Of a stretch of DNA of 64,000 nucleotides, positions 28,901 through 39,125 are shown in pieces. This DNA is from Balanoglossus misakiensis. Taxonomy: Eukaryota > Hemichordata. The notes beneath the pieces were generated by a model. The model ran no database searches. It worked only from the letters and a program-made list of their open reading frames with translations, and had not been told where the DNA came from. The stretch is from contig CM082577.2 in the NCBI GenBank assembly GCA_040954595.2, positions 8,370,001 through 8,434,000 of the forward strand, given 5' to 3'. The position numbers were made by a program, and so were the translations under genes. The stretch's first letter is position 1. Every line of letters starts with the position of its first letter.

Positions 28901-31900
28901 GCTAAAGACAAACATATCATTTCAAATTAAAACAGTACAATGGTAGATAACATAGAAATGTGTGATGCACTCTATGATTTTATTACTTTAAATTTGCTTA
29001 TTTGGTTTCATGACTTCAAACAAGCACTTGTTATCTTTTTTCTTCTGCTTATCAAAAAGTAATGAAAAACATCACGATCTCGTTCTGACAGTCGTAGTAT
29101 CTTTGAAGTCTCACTGACTCCAACAGGTGGTTGTACGTTCGTCTGCCAAACCAGTTCTTTTACTCTTGCACAGTCCTGAAACCAGCATGAATGCACATCT
29201 CACCTCTACAAATTTTAGGTTTTAGCCCCCCACCCCACCCCCACCCCAATACCTGGGGTAAGTATATAGTAACAAAACATGACTTTGGATCCTTTCAGTC
29301 AATTTTCAAATTCGTGGAATTCTGAGTTTGTTTTGATGTTTAAGTTGAAGACTTCACAATCACAAAAATGAAAATTCCAGTCTCATGAGTGCTGCACATT
29401 GGTTTAGTAGAAGGTTACTTTCTTCTGTTATTACTTTTTAGTCTTTTTGAGTTTGGTCAGGGAAAATCTGGGGCAGTGTTGTTGTATGCAAACTAAGTCA
29501 TGATCTCCAACTTAGGAGTTTCCTGCCAAATTTTAAAATTAGCAACAGCAGGTCTTCTAAGACAGACACAAAATTTCATGGGCTCTTCTTGTCAAAATCA
29601 CCATCATTTGAAAGTGATAAAGTCTCTGTTTGTCAGTTGAAAGAAAAATACTGCAGCCTTCCCAGATCCTTAACAGTTTCTTAAAAACCAGATGTGTTAA
29701 AACAGCGATTGCTCCTAATGTTTTAATTGCTGTCACATTGTCTGGCAGTTCAGCCACTTTGCTTTCTTTTGACCGAAAAAAAACTGAATGGTTCTGAAGT
29801 TCAGTCCAAATAATAACTGAGAACTGGGCACTTCATAGAAACTGCTTTGAAAATTCAATTAACTCACTTCAAACTAAGTTGTTGTTGTTTTTGCGGGCCA
29901 GAGATCCCCACCCCCTTGGGCTCTTTCCCTGCCATGGTCGCATCTCATTGTGCCCACTTTGCTAAAATAAACTGTCCTATTCATCTGTGGACACCTAGAA
30001 TAAACTCTTAATTGCCCAGTCTATTACTTCCCCCTCTTTTATGGTGCAATTGTTCTGCGATGTTGATTTTTCCTCTTTTTTTTCTTCGCTCTTCAGTCCG
30101 GTTTTCTGCAATGCAATGATTGCATAAGGGCTAAAGATAGATCTGATCTCTCTGCATTGCATTTTGGAACCATGGGTAAATTTTGTCTGAATATGGAAAT
30201 GACATGCTCTTAGCGGTATTCTGTACACTGCTTCTGACTTCAAGATCAATGGCTTTAAAAAACAGCAAATACTCTCTTTTCCCAAGAAATGGCAAAGATT
30301 TCATAAAATACTCTCCTTTTCCAAGAAATAAAAAATCCAATATTTTTGCAGGACAAAACTACCTGCCGGCAATTTTTGAAGTTAAATATTAGTAAATTTG
30401 TGATAACTTTGTTCTGTAAAAAAAATCTCCCTGGACAAAATATGGATAAAAGTTTACGAGTTCAAAATAGAAATCTTTAAAAGTAGGCATAGTTCATTTT
30501 TCAAGGAAACAAATTGAACAACTCAGGTTAGCTTTGGCAGGGGTAATTCTAGGTTTCAATATTAAAGTTCTTTCTAAAAAGGCAGCCAATCAGAAAAGGG
30601 TAAAGAAGCTAGCTGGTTTTTTCTCTGATTCCAGCTCTTTTCTGCACCCCTGGCAGGATTCAAGTTATTTCAATATCCCGGGCAAACAGAATGGCAGTGT
30701 TTAGCCAGTGCATTGTTCAATTGTCCGATTGTTTCGTTGTAAACCAAGACACTATAAAGAGAGTAAGACCCAGTTCCCAGCAATCGAGATGGAAAAACTG
30801 TGTTTCAGCCGCAGCCTTTGTAGTGGCCCTCTGGTTTTACATTCCAGCTAAAAGTGATTTCAATGAGACGGTCCCCGGCACTGAGGCTGATTTTTCACGT
30901 CCCTCCCTTTCATGTTATTATACCCTCTCAGGTTGAAACGTCGGCCAAATAAAAGAATGCTACTGAGCACTATAGAATTGACTTTAAGTCGCTCTTTGGA
31001 GGCTACTCAGCCAACCGCTTCGGTTACAACACAGTTTGCGGGGATTTGTCCAAATTAAACTAGATTAAAAACACGGGAGGAGGACTGAATGAAAGTGTAT
31101 CCGAATTCTATAAAACTAAAACAATTAGACGAACATGGGGTGAGGTTTACAGTAAACAATGGTCGTTTTGGAGTCTTTTTCTGGTTAAAAAGTTTAGTCT
31201 GAGAGGAGCAATGGTGGAAAATCCTGAAAATCCGGTCATTGAAAGTTTCGACAAGAGGAGAGGGTTTGAACACACACAGTTTGCTGTGTGTGCCCTCGGG
31301 GATAGGATTATGGCTTGCAGGGATGGCAGTGTCAATACGGTGAATGCGGAGCAAAGGCCGAGGTACATGGAGATTCACAATCAAACCTTAAATAGAACAG
31401 ATAGTCAATTCAGACAATATTGCCCGATGTCTCTCCAGTCAACCCCGCCCTGGATTTTTTTGTTTTGTTCATTCCTCATGTAAATTAGGATCTCTGGGAA
31501 CAATCTCTGATGAGTCAAACTTTCTTTCTTTTTTCTTTGGTTGCTAGGGGAAAATCTGCCTGTTGTTGACAACAGGAGAATTGATACAATACACCTCTGT
31601 AGAATCGTACCTCCTAAAACATTAAGATGGGAATAGTTTTGTTGACTGGTGATTTCTTCTTTTGTGATGAAGATGTTATTTTCAGAACTTGAAAAACACA
31701 GATGCAGAGAATAGTATATATCAACAGAACTTCTTTGATACCATTTCTCCATCCTTGGTTATGCAATGCAGGACTATATTGGGTGGAATTTACCTGTCCT
31801 ACAGAATTTTCTGACTTGCTTGGGCAATTTGATGAAACTTAACACTGATGACATTCATTACCAATGATATTGTTTTTGCAGAGTTTCAAATCAAATCATC

Positions 31901-34900
31901 ATTATTGGTTCAGAAAAGGTAGTTTATAAAGTGGCAAACCATCTTTGAACCCAACAAGAGACAAATTTGTAACATGCAAGACAGCAATACTCTTGAACTC
32001 ACCAGTGGAGAGGTCGCTTGAAAACACACCAACCTACATTTTCATGTGTTTTCAACACCTTGCTTAGTTGCTACCATCATTGTATTAAAAAAACTATCAA
32101 CATTTTTGATCTGAATAAATGTTTATCTCTTTTTGACAATGTAAAAAGCACAGCACCTCGTCCAGATGAAACCAAACCTTAGAAAACACAGTCTGATCAA
32201 CTAAAGCAAGGGAAACATTTCTCCAACCCTGGATGAAGTAAGGTATTTACAGGAATTTCTTTAAAGATAATGTTTATCAACGTAATGATAGAGCAGATCA
32301 GAAAAGAATCTTTCCAGTCAGCTTACCCGCAAAGTTTTTAATGAGTGCAAGCAGAGGCCTGGCTTATTTGAATCTCAATGTAAACAGAGGAAATCTGGCA
32401 CACAATACCTGTTAAGAAGTTAGTACTCTTTGGAATGCTGGGGTGAGTTTTAACACCATAATATCAGATTTTAAGATTATTTCAACTTGATCAACCAACT
32501 TTAATTGTTAAATTGGGAAAATCTTTTGATTAACCATAAAATCTTGTTGTAACAGTTTGACTGTTGCTGCAACAGTTTCAGGGTGGTCCAATTAGCATAG
32601 CTGTCCAAGATTATAATCCTTTTTCTTCATGCATGGGGATGAAGAGACAGGTTGAGATCATAGTGACAGAGCCCTCTGTGGCCATTTCTAGAAATGGTTC
32701 CAGGATGGAACTCACTTCGTAGTTGATGGAATAACATCCTTTTTCATTTGAGTTGTATGAAAATATGTAACACTAGAGGGTCTGAAATATGGGGACAAGT
32801 GCTGAGTCAGCACATTCTCTAAATAGCTCTATCAAAGTGATAGTGTTTCACTTTTAGGCCTTCACAAACTTTTTTTTTTAATCCAATTGGTCACTGACAA
32901 GTCTGATAAGCCAGAAAGAAAACTGAAATATATTGAGTAAAAGTATAAAAGTGAGCTATGGAATATGTTAGTATTTAAATACTGTAAAACACTTTATTTT
33001 CACGAGTTGAAATTTTTCGCGATATCGAGAGAGGCCACTGTTTCGGGAGTATTAATGGTCGCATTCTCCTTTTTTTTTATTCACTGCATCGTTATCTTCA
33101 AAACAAATTTACGCAACTTTTTATTTTCACGCTATTTTGGCTCTTGCGTATTTCGCGAACATTTATTGCTCGCGAAAATAAAGTGTTTTACAGTTCTTAG
33201 CTAGTATATCAACAAAATATAATCAAGTAAGTTGAACCTACATCACAACCAAGTGCTGATGCATCTCTCATGTTAAACTTCTGTATGACAGAGTGTTAAG
33301 ATGCCCACTAACCTTCTTGTTTCTCCAAGTCTATGAGAGCATCTTCCGTCGGCGTACCCTCCAATAACTTCTCCGTCAACCGGTTACCGCAAGCTTTCAG
33401 AATCCATGCAAACGACATGTGCAAGTATTTGAATATGTTCCGGTCGTTCGTCAGGTCGACCAGCGATCGCGCCGCTTTCCCGCCGGCACTACGCTGTCGG
33501 CGAAAGTTGCCCGGGGTCATGAACTCCATGGTCATCCTCTTGGCCCTGGGCGGCACCTCGGCCCACTCGGCCTTGTACACCTTCTCCGCTTTCGACTGCA
33601 TTTCGTCGATCAGCTGCCGGATGTTGGTGACCAGAAACGGCCAGGAGTTGAGCAAGTAGATCCGGTCCATCATGACGACGATGATGCTGTACCACCTCTG
33701 AAGTCCCCTGGCCTGACTGTCTTTCATGAAAAATGTGTGACTCAACACGTGGCCGTGGTCGTCACCAAAGTAGATGGGGCCTTCTCTTCCAGGACACACC
33801 TGTAAATAGAATTTGCACCTTTTTCAGAAATAACTGATTTTGTTGACAATTTAATCTGACAACATATACTCTGATTTCTTAACATAAAAATAGAACATTT
33901 AGCAGATTATTGGCATGTATGAAAACAGTGTCTTTGCAACTGATCATTTTGAATGTTTCAGTAAAGTGGAATAAAAAATTCTTTGATATCCATCAAGATA
34001 CGGGCATTGCATCAATCAATTGATTTGCATAATACTTGTGTATCGCCTAGCGACACTTTGTTTATCAGTTTACATCTGTGCTGTGCACTTCAAAACTTGT
34101 AAACAGAAATAAAATCCTCATGATTATATTTTGAATTTGTTCATGGGAACAACTGATAAATTAATGAAATGCTGAGTTAGCATTTTTCACCAATTTTTTG
34201 TTAAAGCAAGAAAATTTCATGGCATTGAGCACAGTAACAATTCGGTTTACTTGACCACTGAAGTTACCATAATTTTTTTAAACTCAGCTATGTGCAAAAT
34301 TTCACGAAAATGACAATATAGGAGAAACGGATTTCTCCGGCAATTCTCTGTGTAATCCTATGGGAAGAGATACATTTGACATTCCTACAGCGCATATGCA
34401 TCCTGAAGTATTTTATTTAAAAAATACACCAATTCAATGCAACTTTTTTCTGATGGAGTTACAAGAGTTTTGTTGTTAAAAGCACTTTCACAGTCATGTC
34501 ATTGATTTGTTTACTTCAAAAATTTCAATGATGAGCCAAGTTTTTGTGTCAAGCACGGAAAAGTTTAATCATTAAGAATCAATTTCTAGTGCACAATGAA
34601 CTATAGACACATTCGCAGCAGCATAAAGAAAGACCATGTTCCTGTGAGTCTTTAAACCCATGTTATCCTGACTACCAGAGACAGTTAAACAAAAATCAGC
34701 ATTTCCAAAGAAGTTAAACAAAAATCAGCATTTCCAAAGAAATTGTTAATTTTCTCCTCTTTTTTCTAAACAAGCTCCAGTAAGCAGTCAATCTGTTCAA
34801 AATCTGGATTGAATGTGGACGGCGGGCAAACAATGCCACACACAAGCCATTGGGGATATTTTCTAAAGTATTCCAAACTTTCACACACTCTGAAAGCTGT

Positions 34901-37900
34901 CCGGACATTATGAGCAAACTGTGAAGAAACTGTGACCACCTAGGTAAACAGAACCCGGGAGAGCAAACCTGGATTCTAGTGACAGTTGCGGATAAGCGGG
35001 GCGGGGCAAATAGAAACCATGACAATCAGATCATCAGAGTCAGGGCGATGGACCATTGCTTGCGAGGGCTTCTCCTTCTGCATTGCATTGTTGGGCGGAT
35101 TAGCCGCTTATTTGATCAGAGAGAAAAGGGGGCATGTAATTTGTTGGAAACAAACTGTAAAGAGTTGAAAGATTCTCCGAGCGGACACACAAAGGCCGCT
35201 AAATTGGCCTAATTGACTGGGAATAGGCAACTTGTTTTCTGCTAAAATGGATGTTTTGTTGTCGTCAATCCAAGCGGTCAGCCCAATTACCTCGCAGAAA
35301 CCGATCGCCCCTACTGGAAGGAAGCGGGATGGGGGTATTTGTTTTTCATTAGAAATCCTACAAATTCAATCGGTTTCACCTAATGCACTGCGACGGGTAA
35401 ATTAAACAACTGGCATAGTGCAAGGAGGGTGGGTTTTTGTCTAATGGAGCGACACACACAAAACGCCTGTTCAGACAGTCTTGAGAAACGTCAACAGTAC
35501 TTGCTGAGAGCAGAAAGAGTTGATTACACTGGACCAACACGGGCACACAAGCGGTGTTTACCAATTGGGTAAACAAGCAGAGAGCAAAGAAGTACCTGTA
35601 AAATGCTGGGTTACTATGGTCATTGCCTGGCTGTGTATTGAAGCAAATACAATGCTTGTTTCCAAGGGAAAATCTAGGGTTTAATCTTTGCATGTTGGGA
35701 TTTCTCTCTGAGAGACAAAAAAAACGGTGAAAGACAGAGACAATAAACAAGAACACCGTCAGAGTTTTGCTCTGCGTCAGATAACCATGCAAATAACTGT
35801 ATGTCTGTGAAATCTGCAAACAGTTAATTTGTACAGTGACAAAATAAATCACAGACCGGTGCGTTTTTAACAGTTAGGGTCTAATTCTCAGTTAACAGAG
35901 TTGATCAAATGAATTCCATTGGTGCAAATATGGTACATTATTAGCTCAAATTAGCAGCATGTTTTTTCCGTCTTTTGTCCAAACTGGATTCCACTCAATG
36001 GAATTTATTACAGCGTAGACTGCTGTATGTCCTCTTTGAAGATTTCTGTACATTTGTAAAGTCAGTTTTGAGAATTAGGGATATTTTATTTTACTTGATT
36101 GCATATTGATTACCATTACTTTTTTATGTGTTAAATGAAAAAGTTTCTGTTACAGAAGATATGCATATTTGAGCATTGGACTTCTGTAGTCAGAGGAAAT
36201 GCAAGTCTTAAGACCAGTGTACTTGACAAATTCACAAAGTGATGTCCAATGAGAAATTCTCTTAATTCTCTTCAAAAATTTCATCAGACAGAGTGCCCCA
36301 ACTGTGATCAAAGATACATAATCATGATAATCTTGAAATAAACAGATTTGACTAATCTTGCAGACTTGTTAAAGAACCCTTGACCTCTGTGACCTGTCTC
36401 GTAATTGGATTCTAGATTTGTCACATTAAATGCTGATTCATAACTGTTACATTGTAAAAATCCACCTTAGCTATTTACCTTTCGCGTTAATTGGTTACAT
36501 CGGTCATAAGAGATCCAGTTCTTTTTTTTAAGCAATTTGAAATTCAAAAATGACAATGGCCCAACATTATCACATTTATATTTGGTACATGTATCTTTAT
36601 TTCAAATTTTTACATTACTACTCCACAAAGTCTGAAAAGAGAAATCAAATGTACTTCAACGCTTTTGATATCATATTACTGATTTCTTAGTAATTTTTGT
36701 CAATTTTTAAAATAGTTATTAATACTTTTTATTAGTGTTGCTGATACCACTACAACGTGTGTCATTTGTCACAAAGTGTACATGTGTTCTGTCTGGGGGG
36801 AGGGGGAGGGGGAACTTGGAGGTTAACTTTTATTATGTCGGAGAGGGTTTCACTTTATGTGAACAATTTAATGTGCCATAAAACTGTAAAGTCTGCAGTC
36901 TGGCCAATGGCCAGATTACTGGGGTCAAAGACTGACCTGGCCAGTCAGACTATACCAGTGATAAGATAGGCAGAAGCCAGGGACTCAGGGTAAAGCCACA
37001 GGGACTGAACTTTGAACTGGACAATCAGCTGAACTCAACTGGCATGATAACTTTATCGCCTAATTTGACAACTTAAGACGCGTAATTGCTGCTAATGGTC
37101 ACAGTCCAGGGACCAACAATTTTGAAGTGGACAATCTCTTTGGACAATGGTCAAATACAATCAGTGGCCATAACACAATTTTAGAACTGATTAATACAAA
37201 CCAATGCATCAATGTTGTGTAAATTTCATACCTTCTTGGTGGTTGTATGACCTCATGAATTCAGAACTGATTTACCGTAAACTGTATAATTTATGCATAA
37301 ATTTCTTAACTATAATTTTAGAATATCTATTAAATGCTGCAATCAGATGTAATTGGTTCAGTATTATTCATATCCTGCTCAAGGCACTGGAGAATTATTT
37401 AAGTTAATGGTTTCTGACAAATTTCTTCAAAGCGTTATCTTCATTTATGTGCTTTTGGTTTTGGAGGTACTGTTACAGGTCACTGCACTTGTCTGTTATC
37501 ACGAAGAGTTGTCATAAACAGCGCCCTCTATGCATGATTTGCAAATGAATCCCTGGACTTTGGAGAGAAAAACAACTAGTCTAAATATGTGTTTTTTTAA
37601 GAAACACTGTGATAAAATTTTACAGTGTAAACACTGATTTGTATACACCCATTATTTTTGTATTCCTCTGGTGGTACTAATAGACTCACCTCACAACTTA
37701 AACTGCGAAGACATGCTTGTCTGACGATACTATACAACCTGGAGTTATTGGGATATTGGCTGGATGAGTAGTGGATATTTGCATCTGTGTCTTTGCTGAT
37801 GAAATACGATTGATCTGGCATAAATGACCGACAAGCCTAGTATATAAATATAAATATAAATATAAATATAAATAAAAATATAAACAAAAATATAAATATA

Positions 37901-39125
37901 AATATACAGTAGAACCTGTCTAAACCGAACACCAAATGGACTGAAGAAACTGTTCGGTTAGTAGTGGTGTCCAGTTTATAGAGGTTCCTTTAACATGAGG
38001 TTCTATGTGAAAGGGACCGGAAAATGTGTTCGGTATAGACAGGTTTTCAGATTATAAAAGGTTTGGTTTAGACAGGTTTTACTGTAAATATACATATAAA
38101 TATAAATCATTTAATTTGTTCAAATGAATTAGCCTGGTACATGTATCTACAAAGCATGGAGGTACCAAAGAGACTTCTGTGGTAGCTCCATGCTACAAAG
38201 TTACAATTCAAGATTGATCTGTGGATCTGACAGCACCAAGAGCGACTGTGTATGGTCAAGCAGGTACCACCAGAACAACTGATTTGTAGAAGTACACAAG
38301 TGTTTTGGTAAATACAGAGTACATGTACTAACAAACTGGCTGGGTATTTGCTGTCCTGATAGTTCTTCAGATGTGTGTAAATATCAACATGACAAATTGA
38401 AGGGGAAAATTCTTGACTATTATAATTTATAGACTTTTTCATACATGTAACATGAAGCTGTTATGCTTAAATAGTACTAAATTTGCAGACTTTGTCTACA
38501 AATTTGACAATTATAATGTCTCAGTCTTGACACTCAAAATCACTTAAAATAGTGAGTAATTATCACGGGAAACAACAGAAAAATTCGTGGTGGCCAAAGA
38601 GTTAGCACTTGTTTACTGAGTAGGCCAAGCTTTAATTAACCATTAACACTGCATATCATTATTTAACTGTTATACAGGACATATGCTAATGGAAGGGGAA
38701 CTAGGGAGTCCTGTGTACATGTATACACAAACACGATACACACAAACATGTGTGAATTTCCCGCAATAACTTCTGCTAGAATTTTGCAATCAGATCGCAA
38801 AGTCGTGAAAGTTCAACATTCAACTAATTACCCATAGTATCATGGAGGATACGGAATGGAAAGATGTAGTTGGCTACCATACCTCGCAGAAGTCGGAAGT
38901 TTTTGTTGGCGGCGGCGGGGTATCATGGCTTGTGGACGACGACAATGATGTAGACGTCGGTGATTTCACCCGTCGACCGTAGTCCCATGCGCTGTCGGCT
39001 TCGATCTCGGATTCCTGAGGGTGTTGATCGCGGGACTGCTGCGGCGCATGAAAAGGTTGCGTGCAGAACACCACAGTTGGCCCATGAACTTCACAGAAGT
39101 GACATAACGAGATAATAGCATTCAT
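6846..39125 (-). CDS. FLCN: Folliculin, complete 8-coding-exon gene
   Basis: Folliculin is a longin/DENN-fold protein. In vertebrates it pairs with FNIP1/2 on the lysosome, acts as GTPase-activating protein for RagC/D, and so controls mTORC1 handling of TFEB/TFE3. Coding exons on the minus strand: 39125-38883, 37836-37690, 33799-33313, 23628-23456, 18582-18469, 16715-16457, 10817-10715 and 7041-6846. They sum to 1722 nt (573 aa plus stop; human 579 aa) and all phases agree. Seen in the translation: N-terminal [16 protein letters not shown], then [14 protein letters not shown], the [21 protein letters not shown] region (longin domain), [29 protein letters not shown] and [10 protein letters not shown] (DENN domain). 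The residue matching human catalytic Arg164 is Arg161, in [11 protein letters not shown]. The start is the ATG where similarity to vertebrate FLCN begins. The acidic linker in exon 4 is poorly conserved. Assignment is from remembered family sequence, not a database search. Confidence 0.97.
7042..10714 (-). other. FLCN: FLCN intron 7
   Basis: AT-rich intron of 3.7 kb. It holds a perfect 12-unit GT microsatellite near its 5' end (10075-10098) and several short chance ORFs. No protein similarity is recognised. It includes a weak local repeat around 8470-8600, where an ATACAGTTTT(G/A)TGCT(G/A)AAGA motif occurs twice. Confidence 0.7.
10075..10098 (+). repeat. (GT)12 microsatellite
   Basis: Perfect dinucleotide run in FLCN intron 7. 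Confidence 0.95.
10715..10817 (-). CDS. FLCN: FLCN coding exon 7
   Basis: Residues 475-508 plus two bases. It has no ATG, so an ORF scan starting at ATG misses it. The acceptor TTTCAG precedes CTCCAGCC. It encodes [20 protein letters not shown] and ends [11 protein letters not shown] across the junction, matching vertebrate GPTILNKIEAALTNQNLS...CLKEEWMN. The donor is a consensus GTAAGT. Confidence 0.95.
10928..10962 (+). repeat. T18 / G-rich homopolymer tract
   Basis: T18 is followed directly by G10, A, G6. In FLCN intron 6. Confidence 0.9.
11559..11570 (+). repeat. G12 run
   Basis: Homopolymer in FLCN intron 6. Confidence 0.9.
16102..16174 (+). repeat. 36/37-bp tandem duplication
   Basis: GATGAAAAAA(a)YGCCATTTTTTTCCTCTTGCAAATAT occurs twice in a row, the second copy with one extra A. 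In FLCN intron 6. Confidence 0.85.
16457..16715 (-). CDS. FLCN: FLCN coding exon 6 (DENN domain)
   Basis: Residues 389-474 plus one base. It encodes [18 protein letters not shown], then [17 protein letters not shown] and [10 protein letters not shown], which match vertebrate LPVGCVRIIPYSSQYE...CNFLGLSP...HVLSSEF. A short proline-rich insert and [13 protein letters not shown] follow. The donor is GTACGT, phase 1. Confidence 0.96.
16716..18468 (-). other. FLCN: FLCN intron 5
   Basis: Intron of 1.75 kb carrying the 105-bp tandem duplication at 17638-17847. Otherwise it is AT-rich with no recognisable gene. Confidence 0.7.
17638..17847 (+). repeat. 105-bp tandem duplication
   Basis: Two copies (17638-17742, 17743-17847) that differ at about 7 positions. 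The unit is 35 codons long, so a frame runs open through both copies on each strand. In FLCN intron 5. Confidence 0.85.
18469..18582 (-). CDS. FLCN: FLCN coding exon 5
   Basis: Residues 351-388, phase 0 to 0, 38 codons. The acceptor is TTTCACAG before CTTTTAGG. The nearer TTTTAG was rejected because it breaks the reading frame. It encodes [19 protein letters not shown] and [19 protein letters not shown], collinear with the vertebrate VLGAPSF...HVLMGNQVIWKS segment of the DENN domain. The donor is GTAAAC. Confidence 0.93.
18583..23455 (-). other. FLCN: FLCN intron 4
   Basis: Intron of 4.9 kb. A TIR-bearing MITE-like element (23174-23380) sits 75 bp inside its 5' end. A short imperfect repeat containing CACCATCCCTTGACA occurs twice near 20850-20890. 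Nothing else is recognised. Confidence 0.7.
23174..23380 (+). mobile_element. MITE-like element, family 1 copy 1
   Basis: 207 bp with terminal inverted repeats (left CAGTAAAACACATTAATTTT, right mirror of CTGTAAAACACTTTATTTTC) flanked by TA on both sides. No coding capacity. It lies in FLCN intron 4. About 80% similar by eye to the copy at 32982, including the internal ATCGAGAGAGGCCACTGTTT and CACTGCATCGTTATCT. The TA duplication suggests a Tc1/mariner-type non-autonomous element. Confidence 0.8.
23456..23628 (-). CDS. FLCN: FLCN coding exon 4 (acidic linker)
   Basis: Residues 293-350. The acceptor TTCTACAG precedes AAACTGAAG. It encodes an acidic, Lys/Glu/Asp-rich linker with [11 protein letters not shown] and then [12 protein letters not shown], matching the conserved LPVFKSLRHMRQ element that opens the C-terminal half. 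It ends in phase 0 before donor GTACTG. It is separated from exon 3 by a 9.7-kb intron. Confidence 0.94.
23629..33312 (-). other. FLCN: FLCN intron 3 (9.7 kb)
   Basis: The largest intron in the window. It holds a second MITE-like copy (32982-33193), 119 bp inside its 5' end, and many short ORFs with no family resemblance. No nested gene could be supported. Confidence 0.7.
32982..33193 (+). mobile_element. MITE-like element, family 1 copy 2
   Basis: 212 bp with terminal repeats CTGTAAAACACTTTATTTTC / GAAAATAAAGTGTTTTACAG, perfect over at least 20 bp and nearly perfect to 25 (A/G mismatch). In FLCN intron 3, same orientation as copy 1. Left flank TA, right flank TT, so the target duplication has decayed or is misplaced. 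Non-coding. Confidence 0.82.
33313..33799 (-). CDS. FLCN: FLCN coding exon 3 (longin core, arginine finger)
   Basis: Residues 131-292 plus one base. It begins [14 protein letters not shown] and carries [19 protein letters not shown] with the conserved arginine-finger position (Arg161), the hydrophobic [13 protein letters not shown] strand/helix and [15 protein letters not shown]. It ends ...EKQE in phase 1 before donor GTTAGT. The exon is visibly CpG-rich compared with the introns on both sides. Confidence 0.97.
34684..34741 (+). repeat. Perfect 29-bp tandem duplication
   Basis: The unit starting GTTAAACAAAAATCAGCATT is repeated exactly twice (34684-34712, 34713-34741). In FLCN intron 2; recent by identity. 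Confidence 0.9.
37521..37530 (-). promoter_or_regulatory. CTCF-like core motif
   Basis: TAGAGGGCGC on the minus strand in FLCN intron 2, the same ten-base core as at 50121-50130. A related GGAGAGGGCGC occurs on the minus strand at 48459-48469. Confidence 0.25.
37690..37836 (-). CDS. FLCN: FLCN coding exon 2
   Basis: Residues 82-130, phase 0 to 0. The acceptor ends CTAG before GCTTGT. It encodes ACRS..., a variable region, then [17 protein letters not shown], which is nearly identical to the vertebrate segment. The donor is GTGAGT. A pogo-like MITE lies 70 bp upstream of the acceptor. Confidence 0.96.
37841..37906 (+). repeat. ATAAAT-type microsatellite
   Basis: Degenerate run of ATAAAT units. 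It resumes at 38085-38107 on the far side of the pogo-like MITE, so the element inserted into it. Confidence 0.85.
37907..38084 (+). mobile_element. pogo-like MITE, family 2 copy A
   Basis: 178 bp flanked by TA, starting CAGTAGAACCTGTCTAAACC and ending GGTTTAGACAGGTTTTACTG, an inverted-repeat pair. The interior has further copies of the CGAACACC / TTCGGT theme. It is inserted in an ATAAAT microsatellite in FLCN intron 1. Ends and TA target fit non-autonomous pogo/Tigger-type elements. Confidence 0.82.
38883..39125 (-). CDS. FLCN: FLCN coding exon 1 (start exon)
   Basis: Residues 1-81. It starts at the ATG at 39125-39123 and ends ...SDFCE before donor GTATGG at 38882. The N-terminal CHFCE..GP motif of the longin domain is present. 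A Ser/Thr/Pro-rich stretch follows, as in other folliculins. An upstream in-frame ATG at 39185 exists, but the sequence before MNAIISL does not resemble folliculin and is probably 5' UTR. Confidence 0.96.

Larger units (their letters stand above)
33800..37689 (-). other. FLCN: FLCN intron 2
   Basis: Intron of 3.9 kb with a perfect 29-bp tandem duplication (34684-34741), a G-rich tract near 36796-36811 and a CTCF-like motif at 37521-37530. The 158-codon minus ORF at 35376-35852 resembles no family I know and is probably chance. Confidence 0.65.
37837..38882 (-). other. FLCN: FLCN intron 1
   Basis: Intron of about 1 kb. It is made of an ATAAAT-type microsatellite, a pogo-like MITE inserted into it, and unique AT-rich sequence. 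Confidence 0.7.

Noticed and set aside
31405-31752. 115-codon minus-strand ORF in FLCN intron 3
   Set aside because: Low-complexity composition, no recognised domain, no splice context consistent with FLCN.
33419-33805. 128-codon plus-strand ORF with His/Val-rich product
   Set aside because: It lies antisense to FLCN exon 3, which is clearly coding; it is a shadow of GC-rich codons.
35376-35852. 158-codon minus-strand ORF as a nested gene
   Set aside because: No family resemblance and no supporting splice or promoter context; it lies in an FLCN intron and is explained by chance.
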